64,000 bases of DNA from Lentzea nigeriaca (GTDB lineage Bacteria; Actinomycetota; Actinomycetes; Mycobacteriales; Pseudonocardiaceae): NCBI RefSeq assembly GCF_016907955.1, contig NZ_JAFBCX010000012.1, positions 124,001 through 188,000 of the forward strand, read 5' to 3'. A program made the position numbers and the translations under genes. This document shows, piece by piece, positions 50,960 through 58,696 of this stretch. The stretch's first letter is position 1. Every line of letters starts with the position of its first letter. The notes beneath the pieces are model-generated. The model was given only the letters and a program-made list of their open reading frames with translations, was not told the DNA's origin and did not search any database.

Positions 50960-50973
50960 ACTGACCGGTCAGT
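50960..50973. promoter_or_regulatory. TetR operator of the YhgE-type operon
   Basis: ACTGACCGGTCAGT, a perfect 14-base palindrome, lies 20 bases upstream of the operon's first start codon. GACCGGTC-centred palindromes are typical TetR-family targets, and the operon's last gene encodes such a repressor. Confidence 0.8.
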
Positions 50974-51018
50974 ACAAATTCTTGCGCAGTAGGCGCCGCC
51001 TGGCAACCCGGACATAAG

Positions 51019-51939
51019 TCACCTAAGGGCTGAAGCGGGGCGTACTTCCCAGACCGTCCACAGCGGCCGGTAGCCCTGGCGCGGCCAGAAGACGCTGCTC
51101 AACGGGTTCGGCGGGTTGTAGTAGAGGTACGTGCCGACGGTGCCCATCCGGTGAAGCTCCTGGTGGGCGTACGCGACGAGCTGCTGGCCGATGCCGGTGC
51201 CGCGGGCGCCGGGCAGCACGGAGACACAGTTCACATAGCCCCAGCGGCCGCGCGGCAGCCTCATCGCCGCGCTCGTGCCCGGTTCGGACGACACGATCGC
51301 GCACTCGGCGAGCGCGACCGCGATGCCGTCCCGTTCGGCCAGCCAGATCGGGCTCGCGGTGGTGAGGCGCTCGGCGAGGGCACGCCGCTTGAGGACCCGC
51401 GCCTCCGGCCGCACGATCGTGGAGCCGACGAACGACGAGTACTCGAGCTCTGCGAGCGACAGCTCCAGCACGGTGTCGAGGTCGTGCGGGGTGGCGCGGC
51501 GGATCGTGAGCGTGCGCGGCACGCGGGCCTGGGGAGTCCGCAGCCGCACGCCGAGGACCGACAGCGGCACCATGCCGTGGTCGAGGAACGCGCGCGCCGC
51601 GTGCGTGTCACGGCTCGGCCAGTGCACGACGCACGCGCTGTCCTCGCCGATCTCCTGCCCGTCGAGGTGTCTGCGCCAGCGGGCGAGCAGCGCGTCCATG
51701 CCCTCCGTGGTGCCGACGAGGGGCAGCAGCTCCCAGACCTCGGCGGCCGACCACAGGCGGGTGATGGAGTGCCGTTCGAACGACTGGTGGCTGATGACCC
51801 CGGCGACGCGGGTGCCGTCCGCCAGCGCCGCCGTGATGACGTCGCCGTCCATCGGTGGTTCGGCGGCGGGCGGGAGCAGTGGGTCCAGCGCGCCGAAACG
51901 GGCTGACTGGGCCGCCACCAGTCCGCGTGCCGAGGTCAT
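51019..51939 (-). CDS. GNAT-family acetyltransferase, two-domain
   Basis: 306-residue protein. The C-terminal half (~150-300) is a GNAT domain with the acetyl-CoA loop VLPGARGTGIGQQLVAYAHQEL and a preceding strand VNCVSV. The N-terminal half (~30-145) looks like a second, degenerate GNAT-like unit, since its layout ends in FLDHGMVPLSVLGVR. ATG 51939 gives MTSARGLVAAQ; the open frame reaching 52539 runs into the methyltransferase gene and is not used. It follows that gene by 11 bases on the same strand. The substrate is unknown. Confidence 0.8.
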   Translation of the reverse strand: MTSARGLVAAQSARFGALDPLLPPAAEPPMDGDVITAALADGTRVAGVISHQSFERHSITRLWSAAEVWELLPLVGTTEGMDALLARWRRHLDGQEIGEDSACVVHWPSRDTHAARAFLDHGMVPLSVLGVRLRTPQARVPRTLTIRRATPHDLDTVLELSLAELEYSSFVGSTIVRPEARVLKRRALAERLTTASPIWLAERDGIAVALAECAIVSSEPGTSAAMRLPRGRWGYVNCVSVLPGARGTGIGQQLVAYAHQELHRMGTVGTYLYYNPPNPLSSVFWPRQGYRPLWTVWEVRPASALR

Positions 51940-51950
51940 GAGCGTTGAGG

Positions 51951-52784
51951 TTACGACCTCAGGCGCGTGCGGAAGATCGCGGTGCCGGGGAAGAGCTTGC
52001 CCCGCAGCGGGCTCCACTGGCCCCAGATCCGGGTGTGCCCCTTCGGCCACTCCGGCTCGACGAGGTCTTCGAGGACGAAACCGGTCTTGGTCAGCGCCCT
52101 GACGTAGTCGCCGAGCGTGCGGTGGTGCTCGACGTAGGTGGCGCGGCCCTCCTCGTCGACCTCTACATAGGGGGTGCGGTCGAAGTACGACTGGGTGACG
52201 GTGAGGCCGAGCGGGCCGGGGTCGTCCGGGAAGATCCACCGCATCGGGTGGTTGACCGCGAAGACCCAGGGTGAGCCCGGCCTGAGGACGCGGGCCACCT
52301 CGCCGAAGACCTCCTGGACGTCCGCCACGAACGGCACGGCGCCGAACGCCGAGCACGCGGCGTCGAAGGAGTTCGACGCGAACGGCAGCTGGTCCGCGCT
52401 GGCCTGGACGAGCGGGACCTGGATGCCGGTCCTGTCGTTGTTCTCGCGGGCGTGCCGGAGCATGCCCTCCGAGATGTCCAGCGCGGTGACGTTCGCGCCG
52501 TTGCTCTTGAGCCAACGGGCGCACGGCGCGCTGCCGCAACCGACCTCGAGAACACTCTGACCTGCGGTGTCGCCGAGGAAGCGGGCCTCTTCCTCACGCA
52601 GCCCCTCCGGGCACCAGACGAAGTCCGCCGCACCCAGGAAGTCACCGTGCGTGTCGTGGTAGTCGTCAGCGTCCGCGTCCCACCAGACGCGGTTCGCGGC
52701 ACGTGACTCGGCGGCGTCCGCTCCCCGCTTGACGATGCCGGCCGTGCCGAGCGCCTGCTCCGCGCTCGCGTGCTGGTTGGACAC
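51951..52784 (-). CDS. class I SAM-dependent methyltransferase
   Basis: 277-residue methyltransferase of the UbiE/type-11 group. Motif I is VLEVGCGSAPCARWL near residues 80-94, the acidic ribose contact is in ALDISEGML, and DAACSAFGAVPFV is motif IV. The N-terminal VWWDADADDYHDTHGDFLG segment is typical of an actinobacterial subgroup often found beside rpsA. The substrate is unknown. The GTG start at 52784 is divergent from rpsA, whose promoter lies in the 180-base gap. Confidence 0.88.
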   Translation of the reverse strand: MSNQHASAEQALGTAGIVKRGADAAESRAANRVWWDADADDYHDTHGDFLGAADFVWCPEGLREEEARFLGDTAGQSVLEVGCGSAPCARWLKSNGANVTALDISEGMLRHARENNDRTGIQVPLVQASADQLPFASNSFDAACSAFGAVPFVADVQEVFGEVARVLRPGSPWVFAVNHPMRWIFPDDPGPLGLTVTQSYFDRTPYVEVDEEGRATYVEHHRTLGDYVRALTKTGFVLEDLVEPEWPKGHTRIWGQWSPLRGKLFPGTAIFRTRLRS

Positions 52785-52809
52785 ACTGCTCCTTCACATG
52801 GGGGCTGGT

Positions 52810-52839
52810 TTGCTCACACCTCTCGCGGCCGCGTACGAT
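52810..52839 (+). promoter_or_regulatory. rpsA promoter
   Basis: TTGCTC (52810-52815) and TACGAT (52834-52839), spacer 18 bases. The leader to ATG 52965 is about 120 bases, long enough for translational control by S1. The gene has only a weak GGAG ribosome site (12 bases from the ATG), as is common for S1. Confidence 0.6.
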
Positions 52840-52964
52840 AACGCCCGCGTAGTGGGTTAGTGCTGCCCATGATCCAGAACGGTCGGGGATTCCAGGTCGC
52901 TGCGACGCTGCGCGCGCACCACTACCACTCATTAATGCCAATCCGTACCGGAGCCACCTACCTA

Positions 52965-54458
52965 ATGTCCACCGACACCACCACCGCCCCCGTTGCCGCT
53001 GCGCCCAAGCAGGTCGCGATCAACGACATCGGGACGGAGGAGGACTTCCTCGCTGCTATCGACAAGACGATCAAGTACTTCAACGACGGCGACATCGTTG
53101 AGGGCACCATCGTCAAGGTCGACCGGGACGAGGTCCTGCTCGACATCGGCTACAAGACCGAGGGCGTCATCCCCTCGCGCGAACTGTCGATCAAGCACGA
53201 CGTCGATCCCGCCGAGGTTGTCTCCGTCGGTGACGAGGTCGAGGCTCTTGTTCTCCAGAAGGAGGACAAGGAAGGCCGCCTGATCCTCTCCAAGAAGCGC
53301 GCCCAGTACGAGCGCGCCTGGGGCACCATCGAGGCCCTCAAGGAGAAGGACGAGCCGGTCCGCGGCACGGTCATCGAGGTCGTCAAGGGTGGTCTCATCC
53401 TCGACATCGGCCTCCGCGGCTTCCTCCCCGCCTCGCTCGTCGAGATGCGTCGCGTCCGCGACCTCCAGCCGTACGTCGGCCGTGAGCTCGAGGCGAAGAT
53501 CATCGAGCTGGACAAGAACCGCAACAACGTGGTCCTGTCCCGCCGCGCGTGGCTCGAGCAGACCCAGTCCGAGGTCCGCAGCGAGTTCCTCAACCAGCTG
53601 CAGAAGGGCCAGGTCCGCAAGGGCGTCGTGTCCTCGATCGTCAACTTCGGTGCCTTCGTGGACCTGGGTGGCGTCGACGGTCTCGTCCACGTCTCGGAGC
53701 TGTCCTGGAAGCACATCGACCACCCGTCCGAGGTCGTCGAGGTCGGCCAGGAGGTCACGGTCGAGGTCCTCGACGTCGACATGGAGCGTGAGCGCGTCTC
53801 CCTGTCGCTGAAGGCGACCCAGGAAGACCCGTGGCGCCAGTTCGCCCGCACCCACGCGATCGGCCAGATCGTGCCGGGCAAGGTCACCAAGCTGGTTCCG
53901 TTCGGTGCGTTCGTCCGCGTGGACGAGGGCATCGAGGGCCTGGTCCACATCTCCGAGCTGGCCGAGCGCCACGTCGAGATCCCGGAGCAGGTCGTCCAGG
54001 TCGGCGACGACGTCATGGTCAAGGTCATCGACATCGACCTCGACCGTCGCCGCATCTCGCTGTCGCTCAAGCAGGCCAACGAGGGCTTCACGGTCGACAC
54101 CGAGTTCGACCCGACCCAGTACGGCATGGCCGCCGAGTACGACGACCAGGGCAACTACATCTACCCCGAGGGCTTCGACCCGGAGACCCAGGAGTGGCAG
54201 GACGGCTTCGACAAGCAGCGTGAGGAGTGGGAGCGCCAGTACGCCGAGGCCCACACTCGTTACGAGGCCCACATGAAGCAGATCCGCAAGGCTGCCGAGG
54301 CCGAGGAAGAGGCTTCCGCTGAGGGTGCCGGCAACTACACCTCCGGTGGGGATGCCTCTGGCACCACCTCCGTTGGTGCGCCGGCCCAGTCCGGTGGGAC
54401 GCTCGCGTCCGACGAGCAGCTGGCCGCGCTTCGGGAGAAGCTGTCCGGCGGCATGTGA
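52965..54458 (+). CDS. rpsA: 30S ribosomal protein S1
   Basis: 497-residue S1 with four S1/OB-fold RNA-binding repeats at about residues 36-105, 123-188, 209-277 and 294-363. E. coli S1 has six; four is normal for actinobacteria. Repeats 3 and 4 are the clearest (VNFGAFVDLGGVDGLVHVSELSW and VPFGAFVRVDEGIEGLVHISELA). The C-terminal ~130 residues are acidic and low-complexity. The protein delivers mRNA to the 30S subunit. ATG 52965 gives the family N-terminus. It has its own promoter and terminator. Confidence 0.97.
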   Translation: MSTDTTTAPVAAAPKQVAINDIGTEEDFLAAIDKTIKYFNDGDIVEGTIVKVDRDEVLLDIGYKTEGVIPSRELSIKHDVDPAEVVSVGDEVEALVLQKEDKEGRLILSKKRAQYERAWGTIEALKEKDEPVRGTVIEVVKGGLILDIGLRGFLPASLVEMRRVRDLQPYVGRELEAKIIELDKNRNNVVLSRRAWLEQTQSEVRSEFLNQLQKGQVRKGVVSSIVNFGAFVDLGGVDGLVHVSELSWKHIDHPSEVVEVGQEVTVEVLDVDMERERVSLSLKATQEDPWRQFARTHAIGQIVPGKVTKLVPFGAFVRVDEGIEGLVHISELAERHVEIPEQVVQVGDDVMVKVIDIDLDRRRISLSLKQANEGFTVDTEFDPTQYGMAAEYDDQGNYIYPEGFDPETQEWQDGFDKQREEWERQYAEAHTRYEAHMKQIRKAAEAEEEASAEGAGNYTSGGDASGTTSVGAPAQSGGTLASDEQLAALREKLSGGM

Positions 54459-54487
54459 TCGTTTCGGCTACCTGGTAGCTGACTGAC

Positions 54488-54522
54488 GAAGGCCCCTGCA
54501 CCCTCGCGGTGCGGGGGCCTTC
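54488..54522 (+). terminator. rpsA terminator
   Basis: GAAGGCCCCTGCACC pairs with GGTGCGGGGGCCTTC (one G-T pair) around the loop CTCGC-type centre, 54488-54522. No long T-run follows. Confidence 0.85.
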
Positions 54523-54625
54523 GCCGTGTCCTGACCCAGCAGGGGACAGACAAGTTCAGCCCTTCAGGGCCGAGAGGTTGTCTCTGTGGTGGAGGTCTCT
54601 GTCCGTTGTGTAGGTTGGCAAACCT

Positions 54626-55240
54626 ATGCGTGGGAACAAGTTCTTCGTGGCGTTGGGTGCTGTGGCGCTCGCGGCTTGCTCCGCCTGCTCGCCTCCTGCG
54701 CCGCAGGGACAGGAGCCGCCGCAGATCCCGAAGATCACCCCGCCCACCACGCCGTCGCGGGTACCGGCGATGGTGGATCGGCCGTTGCCCGACGACTGTG
54801 AGCTCGTGGTGCCGGTGGACGTCATGAATGCGACGCTCGGGCAGGAGTTGCCAGGGGAGCCTCGGATCATCATCGGGATCAAGGAGCCCGGGATCGGGCG
54901 GACCGGGAAGATCGACTGTTACTACGGGATTCCCGAGAAGAAGAACCTGCCGGACGCGAAGGTCATCGTCGGGCTGTCCACGTACACCGACGAGTTGACC
55001 GCGCGGACTCGGGTCACCGAGAGCGTCGAGGCTGAGCGGCAGGACGGAGCGAAGATCACCGAGGTCGACGTCGGGAAGCAGAAGGGGACGTTGATCGAGG
55101 GGAAAGAGGAGCAGCTGCTCATCGGGTCGCTCGGTAAGACGACGTTCGTGGTGCGGAACCGGAACAACTTCATCCCTCAGGCCAAGCTGACGGCGGTTTT
55201 GCCGGTGCTCGCTCAGCAGGCGATGACGCCGCCGGTCTAA
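54626..55240 (+). CDS. lipoprotein of unknown function
   Basis: 204-residue exported lipoprotein. The signal ends in the lipobox ALAAC (lipidated Cys ~18), with a further Cys three residues on, then a Pro/Gln-rich linker. The soluble domain (~50-200) contains two Cys (DDCELVV and IDCYYGIP) spaced to form a disulfide, a pattern seen in DUF3558-like actinobacterial lipoproteins; assignment to that family is tentative. It ends ten bases before coaE and is probably co-transcribed with it. Confidence 0.7.
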   Translation: MRGNKFFVALGAVALAACSACSPPAPQGQEPPQIPKITPPTTPSRVPAMVDRPLPDDCELVVPVDVMNATLGQELPGEPRIIIGIKEPGIGRTGKIDCYYGIPEKKNLPDAKVIVGLSTYTDELTARTRVTESVEAERQDGAKITEVDVGKQKGTLIEGKEEQLLIGSLGKTTFVVRNRNNFIPQAKLTAVLPVLAQQAMTPPV

Positions 55241-55250
55241 CCTGACCGGC

Positions 55251-56399
55251 ATGCTCAGGGTGGGGTTGACCGGCGGGATCGGGTCTGGGAAGTCGACGAT
55301 CGCCAAGTTGCTCGCGGACCGCGGCGCGGTGGTCATCGATGCGGACAAGCTGGCGCGTGAGGTGCTGGAGCCTGGTAGTGACGGGCTCAAGGAGGTCGTC
55401 AAGGCGTTCGGTGAGGACGTGCTCAACGGGGACGGCACGTTGGATCGGGCGGCGTTGGCGGCCAAGGCGTTTGCCAGTGAGGAGGCTCGGCAGACGCTCA
55501 ACGGGATCACTCACCCGCGTATCGGAGCGTTGACCGGGCAGCGGATGGCTGAAGCGCCTGAGGATGCCGTTGTCGTGCACGACATTCCGTTGTTGGTGGA
55601 GCGGGACATGGCGGCGGCGTACCACCTGGTGATCGTGGTGTACGCGGATGCGGACACGCGGTTGCGGCGGTTGGTCACCAGCCGGGGGATGGATCGGCGG
55701 GATGCCGAGAACCGGATTGCCGCGCAGGCCACGGACGAGCAGCGGCGGGCTGTGGCGGACGTGTGGCTGGACAACTCCGGGGAGGTTCCCGACATCACCG
55801 GGTTGTGGGATCGGCTGGTCGGGTTTGAGAAGAACGTGCGGACGCAGTCGTACGCGTCGGGATCGCCGATCGTGGTGCCCTACGACGGGCGGTGGCCCGC
55901 TCAGGCCAAGCGGATCGCTCGGCGGATCAGCGTTGCGGCCGGTGGGCGGCATGTCGAGCACATCGGGTCGACGTCCGTGCCTGGGCTTGCGGCCAAGGAC
56001 GTGCTGGATTTCCAGCTTGCCGTTGAGGACATGGCCACGGCCGACTCGTTGCGGGAGGCGTTGGCGCAGGCCGGGTTTCCGTACGTCGGGCCGTACGAGG
56101 ACACGCCACGTGGTGAGGGGGACTGGAGCAAGCGGCTGCACGCCGGGGCTGATCCGGGGCGGCGGGTGAACCTGCACCTGCGGGTTCCCGGTGGGCCAGG
56201 GTGGCGGTGGGCGGTGGACTTCCGCGACTGGTTGCGGCACGACGCACGGGCTCGTGAGGAGTACGCGGCGCACAAACTCGAGCTGTCGCAACGGTTTGCT
56301 GCTGATGCGAACGGGTTTGCCTACGGTGAGGCGAAGGAGCCGTGGATGGAGGCGGCTGTGGCGCGGGTGCAGGCCTACAGGGGTGGCCAGGCGTCGTAG
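55251..56399 (+). CDS. coaE: dephospho-CoA kinase fused to a GrpB/UPF0157 domain
   Basis: 382-residue fusion. Residues 1-~195 are dephospho-CoA kinase, the last step of CoA synthesis (ATP + dephospho-CoA), with P-loop GGIGSGKST (8-16), DADKLAREV and a lid-region RLVTSRGMDRRDAENR. Residues ~205-380 form a GrpB/UPF0157 nucleotidyltransferase-fold domain (VEHIGSTSVPGLAAKDVLDFQL). The same fusion occurs in M. tuberculosis CoaE (Rv1631); the GrpB part has been linked to folding or regulation. The 3' end overlaps the convergent DUF402 gene by 25 bases. Confidence 0.95.
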   Translation: MLRVGLTGGIGSGKSTIAKLLADRGAVVIDADKLAREVLEPGSDGLKEVVKAFGEDVLNGDGTLDRAALAAKAFASEEARQTLNGITHPRIGALTGQRMAEAPEDAVVVHDIPLLVERDMAAAYHLVIVVYADADTRLRRLVTSRGMDRRDAENRIAAQATDEQRRAVADVWLDNSGEVPDITGLWDRLVGFEKNVRTQSYASGSPIVVPYDGRWPAQAKRIARRISVAAGGRHVEHIGSTSVPGLAAKDVLDFQLAVEDMATADSLREALAQAGFPYVGPYEDTPRGEGDWSKRLHAGADPGRRVNLHLRVPGGPGWRWAVDFRDWLRHDARAREEYAAHKLELSQRFAADANGFAYGEAKEPWMEAAVARVQAYRGGQAS

Positions 56400-56911
56400 A
56401 TGCCCTGCCAGGTCAGCCACGACGTCAGGTTGTGGCTGACGTTGCTGAGCTCTTCGAGGGTGCGGTGGACGGTGCGCAGGGCCTGGTCGGCGTCGCCGGG
56501 GCGGAGCACGCGGCCCGCCACGGCGGCGGCGAACTCCTCGCTGCGGACGATGCGGGCAGTCGTGCCGCCGGGAACTGCTAGGCCCAGCAACAGGTCCGTG
56601 GTCTGCCAGTGGCGGTGGTCGCGTTCCACGCGGACCGCGGACAGCACGCTCGGGCCGCTGCGGGCGTGCCGGGAGCGCGGGCGGTGGGTCGTCAGGCGCA
56701 GGCCCAGGTCGGGCAGCAGCCAGGTGACCTCGGCGTCGGAGAACGGGTCCTCCGGGGTGGGATGTTGGATGCGCAGGCCCCAGCGTTCCACTTCGCACGA
56801 ACTGAGGGTTCGCGTGCCACCGGACGAATATGTGCGCACGCCCGAAATGGTGTCGACGACATCGACCAGCTGAGGTGTAGTGACCGCTCCCACGCCGCCG
56901 AGGGTAGTCAA
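56375..56911 (-). CDS. DUF402-like protein, divergent copy
   Basis: 178-residue protein related to its neighbour at 56982. Shared features are the TTDLLLGLAV strand, an acidic R/DSEEF helix start and a helix ending in (A)WALxT or ALRTVHRT followed by a Ser-rich turn. M. tuberculosis has one such gene (Rv1632c) in this position between coaE and uvrB; here there are two. DUF402 proteins resemble nucleoside phosphate phosphatases, but this copy lacks the Asp/Glu-rich segment of the neighbour (FDFYVDVVEI), so it may have lost activity. Confidence 0.7.
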   Translation of the reverse strand: MTTLGGVGAVTTPQLVDVVDTISGVRTYSSGGTRTLSSCEVERWGLRIQHPTPEDPFSDAEVTWLLPDLGLRLTTHRPRSRHARSGPSVLSAVRVERDHRHWQTTDLLLGLAVPGGTTARIVRSEEFAAAVAGRVLRPGDADQALRTVHRTLEELSNVSHNLTSWLTWQGIYDAWPPL

Positions 56912-56981
56912 ATAAGTGCTCCCAGTTACACGCCGGGTCGATTTGTTACGTCACGGTCAGATGACGAGCACACTCTGTGTA

Positions 56982-57527
56982 TCAACGCCAGGTGGTGGGA
57001 CAACCCGAAGAGGTGAGCCACCTGACCACATCGTGACCGTGCGCTGAAATTCCTGACACCGCCGAGTAGGTGGTTTCCAGGGCCCATTGTGCGCGCCCAG
57101 GAGTGATCAAGTTGTGCTGAACTGCGGCGATCAGCTCGTCGGTGTCCAGAACGGTGACGCTGTGACCCGTTCGGACGATCAGATCGAGGTACAGGTCGGT
57201 CGTTTTCCAGACGCTGCCGATCGCCGAGATCTCCACGACGTCGACGTAGAAGTCGAAGTCGATCAGGTGACCGGGATGCCAGGACTGGCGCGTGACCCGG
57301 ATGTTCAGCTTCGGCAGGAACCAGCTCTCGAAGTGGCTGATCTTCGGATGCCCGGCGAGAGGGCGGAACATGTAGAGACCTGTCGGGGTGAGGCGGTACT
57401 CGTCGACGCTCCTCAGCTGCCCCTTGGGATCGGTGTTGCTCTTGGCGTCCAGGTCGAAGTACTCGATCTTCGGCGGATGGATGTGTGCCACGTGGCCGAT
57501 ACTGCCATCGAAACCTGAGACGGCCAC
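56982..57527 (-). CDS. DUF402-family protein
   Basis: 181-residue DUF402 protein. The core is LIDFDFYVDVVEISAIGSVWKTTDLYLDLIV (in two parts, about residues 97-130), followed by DTDELIAAV, the usual metal-binding acidic residues of this fold. DUF402 members include nucleoside tri/diphosphate phosphatases of FomD and Ntdp type. It lies between coaE and uvrB in the position of M. tuberculosis Rv1632c. It is divergent from the DUF5685 gene (14 bases apart) and is followed by its shorter paralogue. Confidence 0.8.
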   Translation of the reverse strand: MAVSGFDGSIGHVAHIHPPKIEYFDLDAKSNTDPKGQLRSVDEYRLTPTGLYMFRPLAGHPKISHFESWFLPKLNIRVTRQSWHPGHLIDFDFYVDVVEISAIGSVWKTTDLYLDLIVRTGHSVTVLDTDELIAAVQHNLITPGRAQWALETTYSAVSGISAHGHDVVRWLTSSGCPTTWR

Positions 57528-57540
57528 TTAGGATCCGCGC

Positions 57541-58641
57541 ATGTTCGGGATCATTCGCCCCTGCCGCAACAGAATGAGTGCTGAGCTGAGATCGTCGTGG
57601 CTCGCTCATCTGTGCGGAATGTGCCTGTCGTTGCGCGATGAGCACGGTCATCTCTCGCGTCTCGTCACCAACTACGACGGGCTGATGATCTCGGCGATGG
57701 TGGAGGCCCAGAGCGAGCTGTCGCGGCGGCCTGCGGGGCCGTGTGCGTTGCGTGGCATGAAGTCCGCGGACGTGGCCATCGGGCCCGGTGCGCGGCTCGC
57801 GGCGTCGGTGTCGCTGGTGCTCGCCTCGTTGAAGATCCACGACCACGTGGACGACGGGGACGGGCTGGCGGGCCGGATGGGCTGGGCGGGGCGCGCGGTG
57901 GCGCAGCGGTGGGCCGCCAAGGGGCTCGGGACGGCTGCTGATCTCGGGTTCGACGCGTCGGTGATGGTCGACTCGGTGCGGCGGCAGCCTCTCGTCGAGG
58001 CCGGGGCCGGGCTGGGCAGTTCGGTGCTGGTGGTGACCGAGCCGACGGAGACGGCGACCGGGTTCGCCGTGGCGCAGACGGCGGTGATCGCCGGGAAGCT
58101 GCGGAACGTCGAGCCGCTGCGCGAGGTGGGGCGGTTGTTCGGGCGGGTCGCGCACCTGATCGACGCCGTGGAGGACCTGGAGGAGGACCGCGCGTCGGGT
58201 GCGTGGAACCCATTGCTGGCCACCGGAACGTCCGTGGACGAGGCGCACCGGCTGTGCCTGGACGCGATGACGGGCATCCGGCTCGCGATGGACGAGGTCG
58301 AGTTCACCGACGGGCGACTCGTGCACAAGCTGCTGGTGCACGAGCTGGACGAGTCGATCATCCGGGCGTTCGGAAAGCGCCACCGCCATCCGGACAAGCC
58401 TCGCTGGTCGGATCCCGGCAGCGGGCTGTGGGCGTACCCGAAGCTGAACTGGCAGCCGCGGCCACGCGGGTGCTTCACCGGGTGCGGCGCGTTCCTCTAC
58501 ATGTGCGGGACGTGTCAGTTCTGCTGCCGCGACCCGTTCCCCGGCCCGTGGAGCGACAAGCGGCGCGACGGGTGCGACCCGGACTGCGGGGACGGCTGCA
58601 ACTGCGACTGCGCCGACTGTTGCTGCTGCCCGTGTGATTAG
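57541..58641 (+). CDS. DUF5685-like protein with extreme Cys-rich C-terminus
   Basis: 366-residue protein. The N-terminal MFGIIRPCRNRMSAELRSSWLAHLCGMCLSLR carries paired Cys (C8, C25, C28), and the middle ~200 residues are helical with conserved His/Asp (KIHDHVDDGDG, HLIDAVEDLEEDR). The last ~60 residues hold about 18 Cys, including CNCDCADCCCCPCD at the end. DUF5685 is common in actinobacteria and has no known function. The Cys layout suggests binding of several metal ions or an Fe-S cluster. Its stop lies 26 bases before the uvrB promoter motif. Confidence 0.75.
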   Translation: MFGIIRPCRNRMSAELRSSWLAHLCGMCLSLRDEHGHLSRLVTNYDGLMISAMVEAQSELSRRPAGPCALRGMKSADVAIGPGARLAASVSLVLASLKIHDHVDDGDGLAGRMGWAGRAVAQRWAAKGLGTAADLGFDASVMVDSVRRQPLVEAGAGLGSSVLVVTEPTETATGFAVAQTAVIAGKLRNVEPLREVGRLFGRVAHLIDAVEDLEEDRASGAWNPLLATGTSVDEAHRLCLDAMTGIRLAMDEVEFTDGRLVHKLLVHELDESIIRAFGKRHRHPDKPRWSDPGSGLWAYPKLNWQPRPRGCFTGCGAFLYMCGTCQFCCRDPFPGPWSDKRRDGCDPDCGDGCNCDCADCCCCPCD

Positions 58642-58666
58642 GGCTCTGACCAGGGGCAATCTGAAA

Positions 58667-58689
58667 TTGTCAGACCCCCGGCGTAACGT
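58667..58689 (+). promoter_or_regulatory. PafBC/RecA-independent-type promoter of uvrB
   Basis: TTGTCAGAC (58667-58675), eight bases, then TAACGT (58684-58689). Spacing and elements match the polA promoter motif in this window. The uvrB GTG starts seven bases after the -10, again implying a leaderless mRNA induced by DNA damage. Confidence 0.72.
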
Positions 58690-58696
58690 GCTTCCC

